Positions 32,885-42,291 are shown, counted from the first letter of the stretch. The stretch: 64,000 nucleotides of DNA from Sphingobium estronivorans (GCF_008692605.1 NZ_LFCT01000004.1:160834-224833), one strand, 5' to 3'. Numbers and translations: made by a program. The notes: a model not told the origin generated them from the sequence alone.

Positions 32885-34014
32885 CCATCTCGATCACAAG
32901 CGCTTTCGATAGCGGCAATATTCGCCTTGTTTCCCTGAACGATAGCCCGTCCGGCGTCCGCGCCGAGCTGGAGATCGTCAAGGACCGGCAGAGCGACTTC
33001 TACCAATGGTTCCACTTCCGCGTGGCGGGCGTGGCCGGGCGGGAGGTCGAGCTGGCGATCACCAATTGCGGCGCGTCGGCCTATCCCGATGGCTGGGCAG
33101 GGTACAAGGCGCGGTTCAGCGAGGATCGCGAGAACTGGATGCTGGCCGACACCCGCTATGCTGACGGCACGCTGACGATTCGCCTGTCGCCGGACGCCAA
33201 TGCGGTGTGGTTGGCCTATTTCGCGCCCTATTCGATGGAACGACACCATGATCTGGTCGCCTGGGCCGCGTCGCAGCCGGGGGTGGAGCATCGGGAACTG
33301 GGGCTGACGCTCGACAAGCAGCCGCTTGACCTGCTGGTGCTGGGCGACGGGCCGAAGAAGGTCTGGCTCTATGCCCGCCAACATCCGGGCGAAACCATGG
33401 CCGAATGGTGGATGGAAGGGGCGCTGGAGCGGCTCTGCGACGAAGAGGATGCCGTGGCCCGGCTGCTGCGGCAGAAGGCGACCTTCTACATCGTGCCGAA
33501 CATGAACCCCGACGGCAGCCGCCGCGGCCATTTGCGGACCAACGCGGTGGGCATCAACCTCAACCGCGAATGGCATGAGCCATCGATGGAGAAGAGCCCG
33601 GAAGTCCATCTGGTGCGCGCCGCGATGGACGAGGCGGGCGTGGATTTCGCCATGGACGTGCATGGCGATGAGGCGATCGCGGCCGTGTTCCTGGCGGGGT
33701 TCGAGGGGATTCCCTCCATCACCGAACGGCAACTGGGCCTGTATCGCCGCTACCGCGACACGCTGGCCGCCAGGACGCCCGACTTCCAGACGAAGAAAGG
33801 CTATCCCGTGGCGTCAGAGGGCAAGGCGAACCTGTCCATGTCGACCAATCAGTTGGCCGAGCGTTTCGGCGCGGTGGCGATGACGCTGGAAATGCCGTTC
33901 AAGGATAATGACGACCTGCCCGACCCTGATTTCGGCTGGTCGCCGGCACGGTCGATGCAACTCGCCAAGGATTGCCTGGCGGTGCTGGCGGAGATGGTCG
34001 ACGAGATCGGATAG
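32881..34014 (+). CDS. M14-family zinc carboxypeptidase (cytosolic type)
   Basis: A 377-residue carboxypeptidase of the M14 family, subgroup related to cytosolic carboxypeptidases. The N-terminal beta-sandwich (about 1-120) precedes the catalytic domain, where ARQHPGETMAEWWMEGAL supplies the first zinc ligands (H and E), and NMNPDGSRRGHLRTNAVGINLNREWHEP and DFAMDVHGDEAIAAVF complete the site. The substrate is unknown; the subgroup often trims acidic tails or acts on peptides. It is coupled to the DUF4136 lipoprotein and convergent with the dienelactone hydrolase gene. Confidence 0.88.
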   Translation: MTISITSAFDSGNIRLVSLNDSPSGVRAELEIVKDRQSDFYQWFHFRVAGVAGREVELAITNCGASAYPDGWAGYKARFSEDRENWMLADTRYADGTLTIRLSPDANAVWLAYFAPYSMERHHDLVAWAASQPGVEHRELGLTLDKQPLDLLVLGDGPKKVWLYARQHPGETMAEWWMEGALERLCDEEDAVARLLRQKATFYIVPNMNPDGSRRGHLRTNAVGINLNREWHEPSMEKSPEVHLVRAAMDEAGVDFAMDVHGDEAIAAVFLAGFEGIPSITERQLGLYRRYRDTLAARTPDFQTKKGYPVASEGKANLSMSTNQLAERFGAVAMTLEMPFKDNDDLPDPDFGWSPARSMQLAKDCLAVLAEMVDEIG

Positions 34015-34042
34015 GGGGAGGGGGATCAATCCCCCTCCCCCT
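34013..34042. terminator. Perfect 14-bp inverted repeat between convergent genes
   Basis: AGGGGGAGGGGGAT (34013-34026) and ATCCCCCTCCCCCT (34029-34042) form a 14-bp stem with a two-base loop, between the M14 peptidase and dienelactone hydrolase genes. The stop codons of both lie at its edges. It has no T-tract, and its G-runs could also fold otherwise; a bidirectional terminator is likely. Confidence 0.6.
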
Positions 34043-34761
34043 CAGGCGAACAGATCGCCCAGAAAATCCACCATGGAGCGGAAGCTGCGGCGGTCGGCGT
34101 CCGGCTGATAGGCCAGCCCCTTTTCCGGCATGTCCACGTCATGGTCGGTGAAGGCGTGGCCGGTATGGCCATAGGCGTGGATCTGCCAGTCGCAGCCGGC
34201 GTCGGTCAGTTCCTTCGCCAGCGCGACGGTGGCCTCGGGCGGGGCGATGGGGTCGTTCCAGCCATGGCAGACCAGCAGCTTCGCGCCGATCTTCGCAGAC
34301 GGAAAGGGCGGCGCGTCATAAACGCCGTGGAAGCTGACGCCGCCCGCCATGTCGGCGCCCGAACGGGCAAGATCGAGCACGCATTTGCCGCCGAAGCAGA
34401 AGCCGATGGCGGCGGTCCGGCGCTCATCCGCCTCGGCCAGCGATTTCAGCACGGCATGGACGGCGTTCACCCGGTCGCGCAGCAACCCACGGTCTGCGTT
34501 CAGTTCGGCCATGTAGCGGCCCATATCGGGGTCGGCGCGGGTGGTGCGTTTGCCCTGACCGAAAACATCCGCGACGAGGACGGCGTAGCCCAGCGCCGCG
34601 ACCCGTTCCGCATAAGCGAAATCGGCGTCCTTGGTGCCCAGCACGTTGGGGAAGAGCAGGATGCCGGGGCGCGGCGCGGAGCCGGCGTCGTCGAATATGG
34701 CCATGCTTTCGAACAGGCCGCCGGGGCCTTCATGGACGGTGGTGCGACGGGTGATGGTCAT
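34042..34761 (-). CDS. Dienelactone hydrolase family protein
   Basis: A 239-residue alpha/beta hydrolase. The nucleophile motif is GFCFGGKCVLDLARS with cysteine in place of serine, the mark of dienelactone hydrolases; the catalytic histidine lies in YGHTGHAFTDHD near the C-terminus, and the aspartate in CHGWNDPIAPPEA. DLH proteins open dienelactones in aromatic degradation, but no such pathway is near, so the substrate is uncertain. It is downstream of prmA on the same strand by 26 bases. Confidence 0.9.
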   Translation of the reverse strand: MTITRRTTVHEGPGGLFESMAIFDDAGSAPRPGILLFPNVLGTKDADFAYAERVAALGYAVLVADVFGQGKRTTRADPDMGRYMAELNADRGLLRDRVNAVHAVLKSLAEADERRTAAIGFCFGGKCVLDLARSGADMAGGVSFHGVYDAPPFPSAKIGAKLLVCHGWNDPIAPPEATVALAKELTDAGCDWQIHAYGHTGHAFTDHDVDMPEKGLAYQPDADRRSFRSMVDFLGDLFA

Positions 34762-34787
34762 GGATCGGCTCCGGTTCGTGGGCGAAA

Positions 34788-35804
34788 TTACAGGCTGCCG
34801 AAGCCGGGGGCTTCGCCGCGCGCGTGGCTGTCGATGCGGCGGGGGCGCTTCCAGCCGATTTGCGGCCGCTTGCGCAGGCGCAGCGTCGGCCAGTCACCCC
34901 GGTCGGTGCGTTCAGCGAGGCGCATGCCCTGCGCGCGATAGGCGGCCAGCACCGCATCGGCCTGTTCCCGAAGCAGCCCGGCGAGGACGATGGTGCCGCC
35001 TTCCTCCACCAGCGCGCAGAGCGAAGGCGCGAGTTCGATCAGCGGACCGGCGAGGATATTCGCGATCAGCAGGTCATAGGGCGCGCGGGTGGCGATGGCG
35101 GGATGGTCCACGCCCGCCGCCGTGTAGAGCGCGAGCTGGCCCTGGCCCTTGCCGGTCGGAATCCTGTTGGCCGCGGCGTTTTGCGCGCTGATCTCGACCG
35201 CGACGGGATCGATGTCCGACGCGGTGGCATAGGCGCGGGGCCAGAGATGCAGCGCGGCGAAGGCGAGCAGGCCGGTGCCGGTGCCGATGTCCGCGACATT
35301 GCCGAAGCGCATGCCGACGCGGCGCATCCGGTCGAGCATGGTCAGGCAGCCCGCCGTGGTTTCGTGCTGGCCGGTACCGAAGGCGCGACTCGCCTCGATC
35401 AGGAAATTGACATGGCCGGGCTGCTGCGGGTCGCTGGCAAGGTTGCGGACATGGAAACGGCCGGCAGTGACGGGTTCCAGCCCCTGCTGGCTCAAGGTCA
35501 CCCAATCTTCGTCGGGCAATTGTTCGACCAGCGGTTTCGTGCCCGCCGCACTGGGCACCAGCGATCGTAGCAGCTTGATCGCGGCGGGGCTGGGCTGGCC
35601 TTCGAAATAGGCATCGAGGCGCCAGCTATCCTCATTGTCGGGTTCCGCCTCGCTCGTCATCAGCACGGGCGGGCGATCCATCAGGGCGAAGGCGGCAATG
35701 TCCCCGTCCAGCGCCTCGGCTTCGGCGCGCGTGCAGGGCAGGGTGACTTTCCAGCTTTGTGCAACTGGTTCTGTCGAAATGGGGGGAGTTGCGACGTCGT
35801 TCAT
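34788..35804 (-). CDS. prmA: Ribosomal protein L11 methyltransferase PrmA
   Basis: Trimethylates L11 using S-adenosylmethionine. The 338-residue protein has the family central stretch SRAFGTGQHETTAGCLTMLDRM and VADIGTGTGLLAFAALHLWPRAYATASDIDPVAVEISAQNAAAN, where the GxGxG binds SAM, and DLLIANILAGPLIELAPSL, the conserved NIL motif. The N-terminal substrate-recognition domain (about 1-130) is present. A C-terminal extra about 30 residues follows. It is co-directional with the dienelactone hydrolase gene. The call is firm. Confidence 0.93.
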   Translation of the reverse strand: MNDVATPPISTEPVAQSWKVTLPCTRAEAEALDGDIAAFALMDRPPVLMTSEAEPDNEDSWRLDAYFEGQPSPAAIKLLRSLVPSAAGTKPLVEQLPDEDWVTLSQQGLEPVTAGRFHVRNLASDPQQPGHVNFLIEASRAFGTGQHETTAGCLTMLDRMRRVGMRFGNVADIGTGTGLLAFAALHLWPRAYATASDIDPVAVEISAQNAAANRIPTGKGQGQLALYTAAGVDHPAIATRAPYDLLIANILAGPLIELAPSLCALVEEGGTIVLAGLLREQADAVLAAYRAQGMRLAERTDRGDWPTLRLRKRPQIGWKRPRRIDSHARGEAPGFGSL

Positions 35805-35866
35805 GCCGCCGCCTTTAGACCTTTGGGGGAGGAAGGGGAAGCGGTCCGGCCGTCCCCTTCGGCCCG

Positions 35867-37201
35867 TCAGGCGACCTGCTTGCCGAAGTCCGACGAAGCC
35901 GCCCGCAGGCTGGAGAGCTTGCCTTCCACGCTCATGAAGCCGCGTTCGAGCTGGTCGATTTCCGACGCCACCACTTCGGTATCCTGTCGGATCGCGCTGA
36001 TCGTCGAGGACATGGAGTCGGCGGCGAGCGCGGTTTCGTCCACCGCCGCCGTGATCATCGTCACTGTCTGCGCCTGCGCGTCCATGGCGTGGCGGATGCG
36101 TTCGGCGCTCGCCTGAACTTCGCCCACCGTGTCGCGAATGCGCTCATTGGTTTCGACCGAAAGGCGGGTGGATGCCTGAATGTCGGCGATCTTGCCCGCG
36201 ATCTCGTCGGTGGCGCGGGCCGTCTGGTTGGCGAGGCTCTTCACCTCCTGCGCGACGACCGCGAAGCCCCGTCCGGCGTCGCCCGCGCGGGCGGCCTCGA
36301 TCGTGGCGTTGAGCGCGAGCAGGTTGGTCTGGCCCGCAATGTCGCGGATCAGGCCCAGGATCGATTCGATGGATTTGGCATGTTCCGAAAGGGTCGTGGA
36401 CATGGCGACGGCATCGCCCGACTGCCGCGCGGCGCGCTGGGCGACGTCGGCGGCGCCTTCCACTTCGGTGCGGGCATCCTCGATGGCGCGGATCAGGCCG
36501 GCCGAGGTGCGGGCGGCTTCGCGCATCGCCAGAGCGGACTGTTCGGCGGCGGCGGCGACTTCCGACGCCTTGCCCAGCATGCCGCGGGTGGCGGCGGAGG
36601 CGTCCTTCGCCTGTTCGCGCAGCGATTCGCCCAGTTGCGATGCGCCGTCGATCTCACCCACGATCCGCTGTTCGAACATGGTGCCGAAGCGCTGGCGTTC
36701 TTCCCGCTGGGCCGCGGCTTCGTCGAGCGCGATGGCATTGGTCATCAGCCCCGAATCGATCATGCTGACCCGCATCACGACATGGATGAGGCGGCGGCGG
36801 ATCGCTTCGTCGACGTCGCTCCGCTGCCAGATGAGGTCAATCAGCTTTTCATTGGCCGCCGCAACCGGCCTCAACACCGCGCGCAACGGCGCGTCGTGCT
36901 TGCGCGCGTGACGGACGCAGGCGACCGAAGACAGCGCCCATTCGCCCGCTTCGAAAAAGCCGAGTTTCTGACGCACATATTCATGCGCTTCGGTTTCGAT
37001 CTTGGCGAGCGTGGCAAGGCCGAGCTTCGCCTGGAGGCCGCTCTGCTCGATATAGGAATCGTAGAAGGTGCGGGCTGCCCCGGTCGCATGTTCGCCCACC
37101 AGGTCGCGAATCTCCCGCATGCCGGGCGCCAGTTCCCCATGCGGGTCGACCTCCTTCATCATCGCAAGAATGCTGTTCTTGGTCATGGCGTCTGAAGGCA
37201 T
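35867..37201 (-). CDS. Soluble methyl-accepting chemotaxis protein with helical N-terminal sensor
   Basis: A 444-residue cytoplasmic chemoreceptor: no transmembrane segment is found. The C-terminal half is the MCP signalling domain with the hairpin tip [48 protein letters not shown]. Residues 1-175 are all-helical; the segment [40 protein letters not shown] and the region after it look like a globin-type sensor of the HemAT kind, with H in VRHARKHD as a possible heme ligand, but this is inference by pattern. No che genes are nearby. Confidence 0.83.
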   Translation of the reverse strand: MPSDAMTKNSILAMMKEVDPHGELAPGMREIRDLVGEHATGAARTFYDSYIEQSGLQAKLGLATLAKIETEAHEYVRQKLGFFEAGEWALSSVACVRHARKHDAPLRAVLRPVAAANEKLIDLIWQRSDVDEAIRRRLIHVVMRVSMIDSGLMTNAIALDEAAAQREERQRFGTMFEQRIVGEIDGASQLGESLREQAKDASAATRGMLGKASEVAAAAEQSALAMREAARTSAGLIRAIEDARTEVEGAADVAQRAARQSGDAVAMSTTLSEHAKSIESILGLIRDIAGQTNLLALNATIEAARAGDAGRGFAVVAQEVKSLANQTARATDEIAGKIADIQASTRLSVETNERIRDTVGEVQASAERIRHAMDAQAQTVTMITAAVDETALAADSMSSTISAIRQDTEVVASEIDQLERGFMSVEGKLSSLRAASSDFGKQVA

Positions 37202-37403
37202 GTTCGGCAGAACCCCAAATTTTGTCTCTTTGTCCGGGCGGGTGATAACGCCATTTGGTTAATCACTTCTTAGTCGGCACCGGATCGACGCAGGCGCGTT
37301 TGCAAGCATCGTTCCGTCGCCGGGGCGAGGCGGCTTGCCCTCTTGCGCGTTCGCTCCTAAGGGGACGGGACTCGAGGGACAAACATCAGGGACGTAGGTA
37401 GAT

Positions 37404-37799
37404 ATGGCGCGAACCACGAGCCGGCCGCTCTCGCCGCATTTGACGATCTGGAAATGGGGACCGGCAATGGCCGTTTCCATCATGCACCGCGTGACCGGCA
37501 ACGGTCTGGCCACCGCCGGCGCACTGGGTCTGGTCTGGTGGCTGCTGGCCGCCGCTTCCGGGCCGGAGGCCTATGCGACTTTCGTGGCGTGCGCGACGTC
37601 GCCCATCGGCTATCTGGTGATGGCGGGACTGAGCTGGTTCTTCTTCCAGCATCTGTTTTCCGGGCTGCGCCACTTCGTGCTCGACATGGGCGCGGGCTAT
37701 GAACTCAAGAACAACAAGATGTGGTCGTTGCTGACCTTCGTCCTGTCGACGCTTGCCACGCTGGCCTTCTGGGCCGCCATCTGCACGGGGAAATTCTGA
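37404..37799 (+). CDS. sdhC: Succinate dehydrogenase cytochrome b556 subunit
   Basis: Membrane anchor and heme b subunit of complex II. The 131-residue protein opens RPLSPHLTIWKWGPAMAVSIMHRVTGNGL, the SdhC signature with the quinone-site serine and arginine, and has FFQHLFSGLRHFVLDMG, where the histidine ligates heme. Three transmembrane helices are visible. The stop overlaps the sdhD start (TGATG). It opens the sdhCDA operon; about 200 bases of non-coding sequence lie before it, with no clear operator. Confidence 0.95.
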   Translation: MARTTSRPLSPHLTIWKWGPAMAVSIMHRVTGNGLATAGALGLVWWLLAAASGPEAYATFVACATSPIGYLVMAGLSWFFFQHLFSGLRHFVLDMGAGYELKNNKMWSLLTFVLSTLATLAFWAAICTGKF

Positions 37800-38188
37800 T
37801 GGGAACGGGAACCGGAATCGGCCGCGTCCGTGGTCTTGGCTCAGCCAGGCATGGCGCGCATCACTGGCTGGCGCAGCGTTACACCGCCATCGGCAACCTG
37901 CTGCTGGTGCTGTGGCTGCTGTTCAGCCTGATCGCGCTGCCCGGCCTCGATTATCAGAGCGTCGTGCACTGGATCCACAATCCGCTGGTCGCCGTGCCGC
38001 TGATGCTGATGGTCGTCAGCATCTTCATGCACCTGCGCCTCGGCATGCAGGTGATGCTGGAGGATTATGTCCATGACAAGGGTCTGGCCTTCCTTTCCAT
38101 GCTGCTGCTGAACTTCTATGCCTTTGGCGGCGCGGCCGCGGGCGTCTTCGCGATCGCCAAGATCGCCTTCACGGGGATCGTCAAATAA
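37799..38188 (+). CDS. sdhD: Succinate dehydrogenase membrane anchor subunit
   Basis: Second membrane anchor of complex II. The 129-residue protein has [39 protein letters not shown], the alphaproteobacterial SdhD opening, and [25 protein letters not shown], holding the heme histidine and quinone-site tyrosine. ATG 37799 overlaps the sdhC stop. Three hydrophobic helices fit. The stop TAA shares its last base with the sdhA ATG. The pairing and order are the usual sdhCDA. Confidence 0.95.
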   Translation: MGTGTGIGRVRGLGSARHGAHHWLAQRYTAIGNLLLVLWLLFSLIALPGLDYQSVVHWIHNPLVAVPLMLMVVSIFMHLRLGMQVMLEDYVHDKGLAFLSMLLLNFYAFGGAAAGVFAIAKIAFTGIVK

Positions 38189-40002
38189 TGAGCGAAGCCT
38201 ATAAGATCATCGATCACACCTACGACACCGTCGTGGTGGGTGCGGGCGGCTCCGGCCTGCGCGCGACCATGGGCAGCGCGGAAGCGGGCCTCAAGACCGC
38301 CTGCATCACCAAGCTGTTCCCGACCCGCAGCCACACGGTCGCGGCGCAGGGCGGCATCGCGGCTTCGCTGGGCAACAATTCGCCCGACCACTGGACCTGG
38401 CACATGTACGACACCGTCAAGGGGTCGGACTGGCTGGGGGATCAGGACGCCATCGAATATATGGTGCGCGAGGCGCCCGCGGCCGTGATCGAGCTGGAAC
38501 ATGCCGGCGTGCCGTTCAGCCGTAACGAGAATGGGACGATCTACCAGCGTCCGTTCGGCGGCCACATGCAGAATATGGGTGCCGGCCCGCCGGTGCAGCG
38601 CACCTGCGCCGCCGCCGACCGTACCGGCCATGCCATGCTGCACGCTCTGTATCAGCAGAGCCTGAAGTATGACGCCGACTTCTACATCGAATATTTCGCC
38701 ATCGACCTGATCATGGAAGACGGCCCGAACGGCAAGGAATGCCGCGGCGTCATCGCCATCTGCATGGAGGATGGCTCGATCCATCGCTTCCGTTCGAAGG
38801 CGGTCGTGCTGGCGACGGGCGGCTATGGCCGCGCCTATTTCTCCGCCACCTCGGCGCATAGCTGCACCGGCGACGGCGGCGGCATGGTGCTGCGCGCAGG
38901 GCTTCCGCTCCAGGATCTGGAGTTCGTGCAGTTCCACCCGACCGGCATTTACGGCGCGGGCGTGCTCATCACCGAGGGCGCGCGCGGCGAGGGCGGCTAC
39001 CTCACCAACTCCGAGGGCGAGCGTTTCATGGAACGCTATGCCCCCTCGGCCAAGGATCTGGCGTCGCGTGACGTCGTGTCGCGTTCGATGGCGATGGAAA
39101 TGCGCGAAGGGCGCGGCGTGGGCCCGAACAAGGACCATATCTACCTGCACCTCGACCATATCGATCCCAAGGTGCTGGCGGAGCGTCTGCCGGGCATCAC
39201 CGAAAGCGGCAAGATCTTCGCGGGCGTCGATCTCACCCGCCAGCCGCTGCCGGTGACGCCGACCGTCCACTATAATATGGGCGGCATCCCCTGTAACTAT
39301 CATGGCCAGGTGGTGACCAAGGTCGGCGACGATCCCGAAGTCGTGGTGCCGGGCCTCTATGCGGTCGGCGAAGCGGCCTGCGTGTCGGTCCATGGCGCGA
39401 ACCGCCTGGGTTCCAACTCGCTGATCGACCTTGTCGTGTTCGGCCGCGCGACCGGCCTGCACCTCAAGGAAACGATCAAGCCGAACGGCTCGCATCGTCC
39501 GCTTCCGGCGGATGCGGCGGATCTGGCGCTCTCGCGCCTCGATCACTACCGCAATGCCAAGGGCGGCTCCGCGACGGCGAAGATTCGCCTCGAAATGCAG
39601 CACACCATGCAGAAGCATGCGGCCGTGTTCCGCGACAGCGCGCTGCTGGCCGAGGGCGTCGCCAAGATGACCGAGGTGAATGCGCGGATGCAGGATGTCG
39701 GCGTGTCGGATCGCTCGCTGATCTGGAACACCGACCTCATCGAGACGCTGGAACTGGACAATCTGATGTCGCAGGCGGTATGCACCATGGTCAGCGCGGA
39801 AAATCGCAAGGAAAGCCGTGGCGCCCATGCGCATGAGGACTTCCCGAACCGCGACGACGAGAACTGGATGAAGCACACCGTCAGCTGGTTCGAGGGCTGG
39901 GGCGGCAAGGGCGGCAAGGTGTCGCTCGATTACCGTCCGGTGCATGATTACACGCTCACCGACGAGGCGGAATATATCAAACCGAAGGCGCGCGTTTACT
40001 AA
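38188..40002 (+). CDS. sdhA: Succinate dehydrogenase flavoprotein subunit
   Basis: Oxidises succinate to fumarate with covalently bound FAD. The 604-residue protein shows the FAD fold [22 protein letters not shown], the histidinyl-FAD site [17 protein letters not shown], and substrate residues in [16 protein letters not shown] and [18 protein letters not shown]. Length is typical. It is followed by a long perfect terminator and not by sdhB, so the iron-sulfur subunit must be coded elsewhere. The large open frame on the opposite strand is a codon-bias shadow. Confidence 0.97.
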   Translation: MSEAYKIIDHTYDTVVVGAGGSGLRATMGSAEAGLKTACITKLFPTRSHTVAAQGGIAASLGNNSPDHWTWHMYDTVKGSDWLGDQDAIEYMVREAPAAVIELEHAGVPFSRNENGTIYQRPFGGHMQNMGAGPPVQRTCAAADRTGHAMLHALYQQSLKYDADFYIEYFAIDLIMEDGPNGKECRGVIAICMEDGSIHRFRSKAVVLATGGYGRAYFSATSAHSCTGDGGGMVLRAGLPLQDLEFVQFHPTGIYGAGVLITEGARGEGGYLTNSEGERFMERYAPSAKDLASRDVVSRSMAMEMREGRGVGPNKDHIYLHLDHIDPKVLAERLPGITESGKIFAGVDLTRQPLPVTPTVHYNMGGIPCNYHGQVVTKVGDDPEVVVPGLYAVGEAACVSVHGANRLGSNSLIDLVVFGRATGLHLKETIKPNGSHRPLPADAADLALSRLDHYRNAKGGSATAKIRLEMQHTMQKHAAVFRDSALLAEGVAKMTEVNARMQDVGVSDRSLIWNTDLIETLELDNLMSQAVCTMVSAENRKESRGAHAHEDFPNRDDENWMKHTVSWFEGWGGKGGKVSLDYRPVHDYTLTDEAEYIKPKARVY

Positions 40003-40021
40003 GACGCGCCGTCAGGTGGAA

Positions 40022-40065
40022 AAAGCAAAAAGGGCGGAGCCGCAAGGTTCCGCCCTTTTTGCTTT
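40022..40065 (+). terminator. Strong terminator after sdhA
   Basis: AAAGCAAAAAGGGCGGA (40022-40038) pairs perfectly with TCCGCCCTTTTTGCTTT (40049-40065) over 17 bases, giving an A-rich then GC-rich stem and a T-run within the second arm. It should end the sdhCDA message efficiently and, being symmetric, may act in both directions. Confidence 0.93.
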
Positions 40066-40171
40066 GCATCCGGCAAGGAACGAAGCTCATGGCTTCTCGT
40101 TGGGTTGTCGGGCCGCGTTGACGCGATACGAAACGGCGCGGCCGTCTCCATGAAAATAAGGAGGATGTCCG

Positions 40172-40597
40172 ATGAAACTGTCGATGATATCAGGCCCTGG
40201 CCTAGCCATAGCCGGGCTGATGCTTGCCACGATCACGCCTGCTTTCGCGCAGAGCGATGAGGAAATTATCGTCATGGGCCGCTATGGCCGGGTTCCGGAT
40301 AATGTCCAGTCGCTGTCGCAGGCGGTCAGCTACGCGGATCTCGATCTGAGCACGGCGGGCGGCAAGGCCGAATTGCGCCATCGCGTGGCCCTGACCGCGC
40401 GCTATCTGTGTGAAAAGATGGGTGAATCCGACAGCTCCGCTCCGCCCGTGCCGAGTTGCCGCGATGCTGCGGTCAAGGATGCCATGGCGCGCGTGGGCAC
40501 GGTCGAGGAGGGATTTGCGCCGCGCGGCACCGCCTGGGCGCCCAAATCGCGGTGGCAGGCGCCTTATCCCGCCGATTGGACGCACAGATACCCCTGA
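40172..40597 (+). CDS. UrcA family secreted protein
   Basis: A 141-residue exported protein of the UrcA family, which is common in Sphingomonadales and Caulobacterales and has no known function. A signal peptide (cleavage near AFA-QSDEE) precedes SYADLDLSTAGGKAELRHRVALTARYLCE and VPSCRDAAVKDAMARV, the family core with two cysteines that likely form a disulfide. A strong AAGGAGG site precedes the ATG. It sits between sdhA and aat with its own upstream region. Confidence 0.87.
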   Translation: MKLSMISGPGLAIAGLMLATITPAFAQSDEEIIVMGRYGRVPDNVQSLSQAVSYADLDLSTAGGKAELRHRVALTARYLCEKMGESDSSAPPVPSCRDAAVKDAMARVGTVEEGFAPRGTAWAPKSRWQAPYPADWTHRYP

Positions 40598-40703
40598 TCT
40601 GCGGACGGGAGAGAGCGGGCTCCCCCCGGCGGAGGCGGGCAAGGGGCCGCCATGTACAGAGCCTCTGGCGCGCCGGGCGCTGAACGGTTAAGTCTTTCTC
40701 TTG

Positions 40704-41459
40704 ATGACCATTGATCCGCTGGTGCTGTTGCAAGCTTACGCTATCGGCGTGTTTCCCATGTCCGACGATCGCGAGGCGGAGGACGTTTATTGGATCGAGC
40801 CGAAGCGGCGGGCGATCATGCCGCTCGACGGCTTCCACATCTCCCATTCGCTGGCCAAGACGATCAGGCGGGATCGGTTTCGCGTGACCGCCAATCGCGA
40901 CTTTGCCGGCATCGTCCGGCTTTGCGCGGAGGCGGCGGACGACCGGCCATCGACCTGGATCAATCATCCCATCGAACGGGCCTATCGCCACCTGCATGAG
41001 ATCGGTTTCGCCCATAGCGTCGAGGTGTGGGAGGATGAGGAACTGGTCGGCGGGCTGTATGGCGTGGCGCTGGGCCGGGCCTTTTTCGGCGAAAGCATGG
41101 TGTCGCGCCGGACCGACGCGTCGAAGGTGGCGCTGGCCTGGCTGACGGCCCGGATGCGCTTTGGCGGCTTCACCCTGCTGGACTGCCAGTTCATGACCGA
41201 ACATCTGCGGTCGCTCGGCGCGATCGAGATCAGCCAGCGCGACTATCTTCAGTCGTTGGCGGGCGCGCTCGACGGCGTGGAACTGGGCGCCGGGCGCGGT
41301 GTGCTCGCGGCCGGTTCCGGGGTCTGGGCGGAGCGGGCATTTTCGCCGCTGGCCGGCGATGCCTTGACGGCGGGAACGTCTCCCTTGTCGCCGAGCTTTA
41401 CCGTATCGGGTCCGGTTTCAGGCCAGGACATCGTGCAGCTTCTCACCCAGACGTCATAG
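40704..41459 (+). CDS. aat: Leucyl/phenylalanyl-tRNA-protein transferase
   Basis: Adds Leu or Phe to N-terminal Arg or Lys, marking proteins for ClpAP. The core shows LLQAYAIGVFPM, VYWIEPKRRAIMPLDGFHISHSLAKTIRR, TWINHPIERAYRHLHEIGFAHSVEVW, GGLYGVALGRAFFGESMVSRRTDASKVALAWLTA and GGFTLLDCQFMTEHLRSLGAIEI, all expected. The catalytic fold ends near residue 185; the last 65 residues are a low-complexity extension that overlaps the convergent DUF2155 gene. ATG 40704 is chosen over the adjoining TTG. It is 251 residues against about 234 in E. coli. Confidence 0.95.
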   Translation: MTIDPLVLLQAYAIGVFPMSDDREAEDVYWIEPKRRAIMPLDGFHISHSLAKTIRRDRFRVTANRDFAGIVRLCAEAADDRPSTWINHPIERAYRHLHEIGFAHSVEVWEDEELVGGLYGVALGRAFFGESMVSRRTDASKVALAWLTARMRFGGFTLLDCQFMTEHLRSLGAIEISQRDYLQSLAGALDGVELGAGRGVLAAGSGVWAERAFSPLAGDALTAGTSPLSPSFTVSGPVSGQDIVQLLTQTS

Positions 41460-41896
41460 ATCGGGTGCTGCACCACATTGCGGTCGGGCCGATCCTTGAA
41501 CAGCCAGCCGGAAAAATTGCGACGCCATTTATTGTCGGCGGTGCTGCGCACGTCCAGTTGCACGAAGGCCCCGGTTTCCTGCACATTTTCCCAGGGCGCG
41601 GTGGTTTCGCAGGCCTGGAGGCGGACGATGGCATCGCCCACGCGCAACGCTTCGCCCGGCTTCATCTTAAGGTCGGTGGTGATGCCGTTGCGCTTGTTGA
41701 GCAGGCCGATCACGGCGACCCGTTCGTTCATCGGCGTGCCGGACAGCGCGCCGGCATCGCCGCTGCGGATCTTCTGCCCTTCGATGCGGACGGGGCCGGA
41801 CCGGTTCGCGGTGGGCATGTCGTCGCCCCCGCAACCGGCCAGCAGCAGGGTGCAGCCGAGAATCGGCAGGAAACGTCCCGCCGGACGCGGAATCAT
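41249..41896 (-). CDS. DUF2155 domain-containing lipoprotein
   Basis: A 215-residue lipoprotein with signal and lipobox LLAGC (cysteine 22). The DUF2155 domain spans about residues 60-155: VIGLLNKRNGITTDLKMKPGEALRVGDAIVRLQACETTAPWENVQETGAFVQLD and WRRNFSGWLFKDRPDRNVVQHPIYDVWVRSC. A Ser/Pro/Ala-rich tail of about 55 residues follows. ATG 41896 overlaps the NDUFA12 stop (ATGA), so the two are coupled. The last third lies antisense to the aat extension. The domain is alphaproteobacterial and of unknown function, often near complex I or respiratory genes. Confidence 0.88.
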   Translation of the reverse strand: MIPRPAGRFLPILGCTLLLAGCGGDDMPTANRSGPVRIEGQKIRSGDAGALSGTPMNERVAVIGLLNKRNGITTDLKMKPGEALRVGDAIVRLQACETTAPWENVQETGAFVQLDVRSTADNKWRRNFSGWLFKDRPDRNVVQHPIYDVWVRSCTMSWPETGPDTVKLGDKGDVPAVKASPASGENARSAQTPEPAASTPRPAPSSTPSSAPAND

Positions 41897-42291
41897 GACG
41901 CCTCGGGGCTCCACGCTTCATAATCGCCGGTCGCCTTCTGGCGCTGGCCGCCCTTTTCGAGCGCGCCCGAGGGACGATAGGCCTGGACCGTGCCGGTGGC
42001 GTTGGGGGTGAAGTCCTTTTCCCAGATGCGCGGCGGCGGCAGGAAGCTTTCCGGCGCGCCCTCGATCGAATGATGCAGCCAGCCATGCCATTCGGCGGGC
42101 ACGCGGCTCGCATCATTGGGGCCGTTATAGATGACCCAGCGGCGGGTCAGGCCGTTCACGTCCTTGCCGCCTTCATAATAGACATTGCCCTGATGGTCTT
42201 CACCGACCTTGCTGCCCTTGCGAGAGGTGTAGAGCGAGGTGCCGATGGTCGCGCCATCCCACCAGGTGAAGATCTTGCCAAGGAGTCCCAT
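41893..42291 (-). CDS. NDUFA12-type complex I accessory subunit
   Basis: A 132-residue protein homologous to the mitochondrial NDUFA12 (B17.2) subunit, found in alphaproteobacterial complex I. The stretch TWWDGATIGTSLYTSRKGSKVGEDHQGNVYYEG and RRWVIYNGPNDASRVPAEWHGWLHHSIE is diagnostic. It helps assembly or stability of NADH dehydrogenase. No nuo genes are adjacent. It is followed by the coupled DUF2155 gene, a recurring pair in this class that suggests an envelope or respiratory link. Confidence 0.93.
   Translation of the reverse strand: MGLLGKIFTWWDGATIGTSLYTSRKGSKVGEDHQGNVYYEGGKDVNGLTRRWVIYNGPNDASRVPAEWHGWLHHSIEGAPESFLPPPRIWEKDFTPNATGTVQAYRPSGALEKGGQRQKATGDYEAWSPEAS

Noticed and set aside
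38116..39945. A 609-codon open frame antisense to sdhA
   Set aside because: Same bias effect; the sdhA product is certain and the shadow has no domain.
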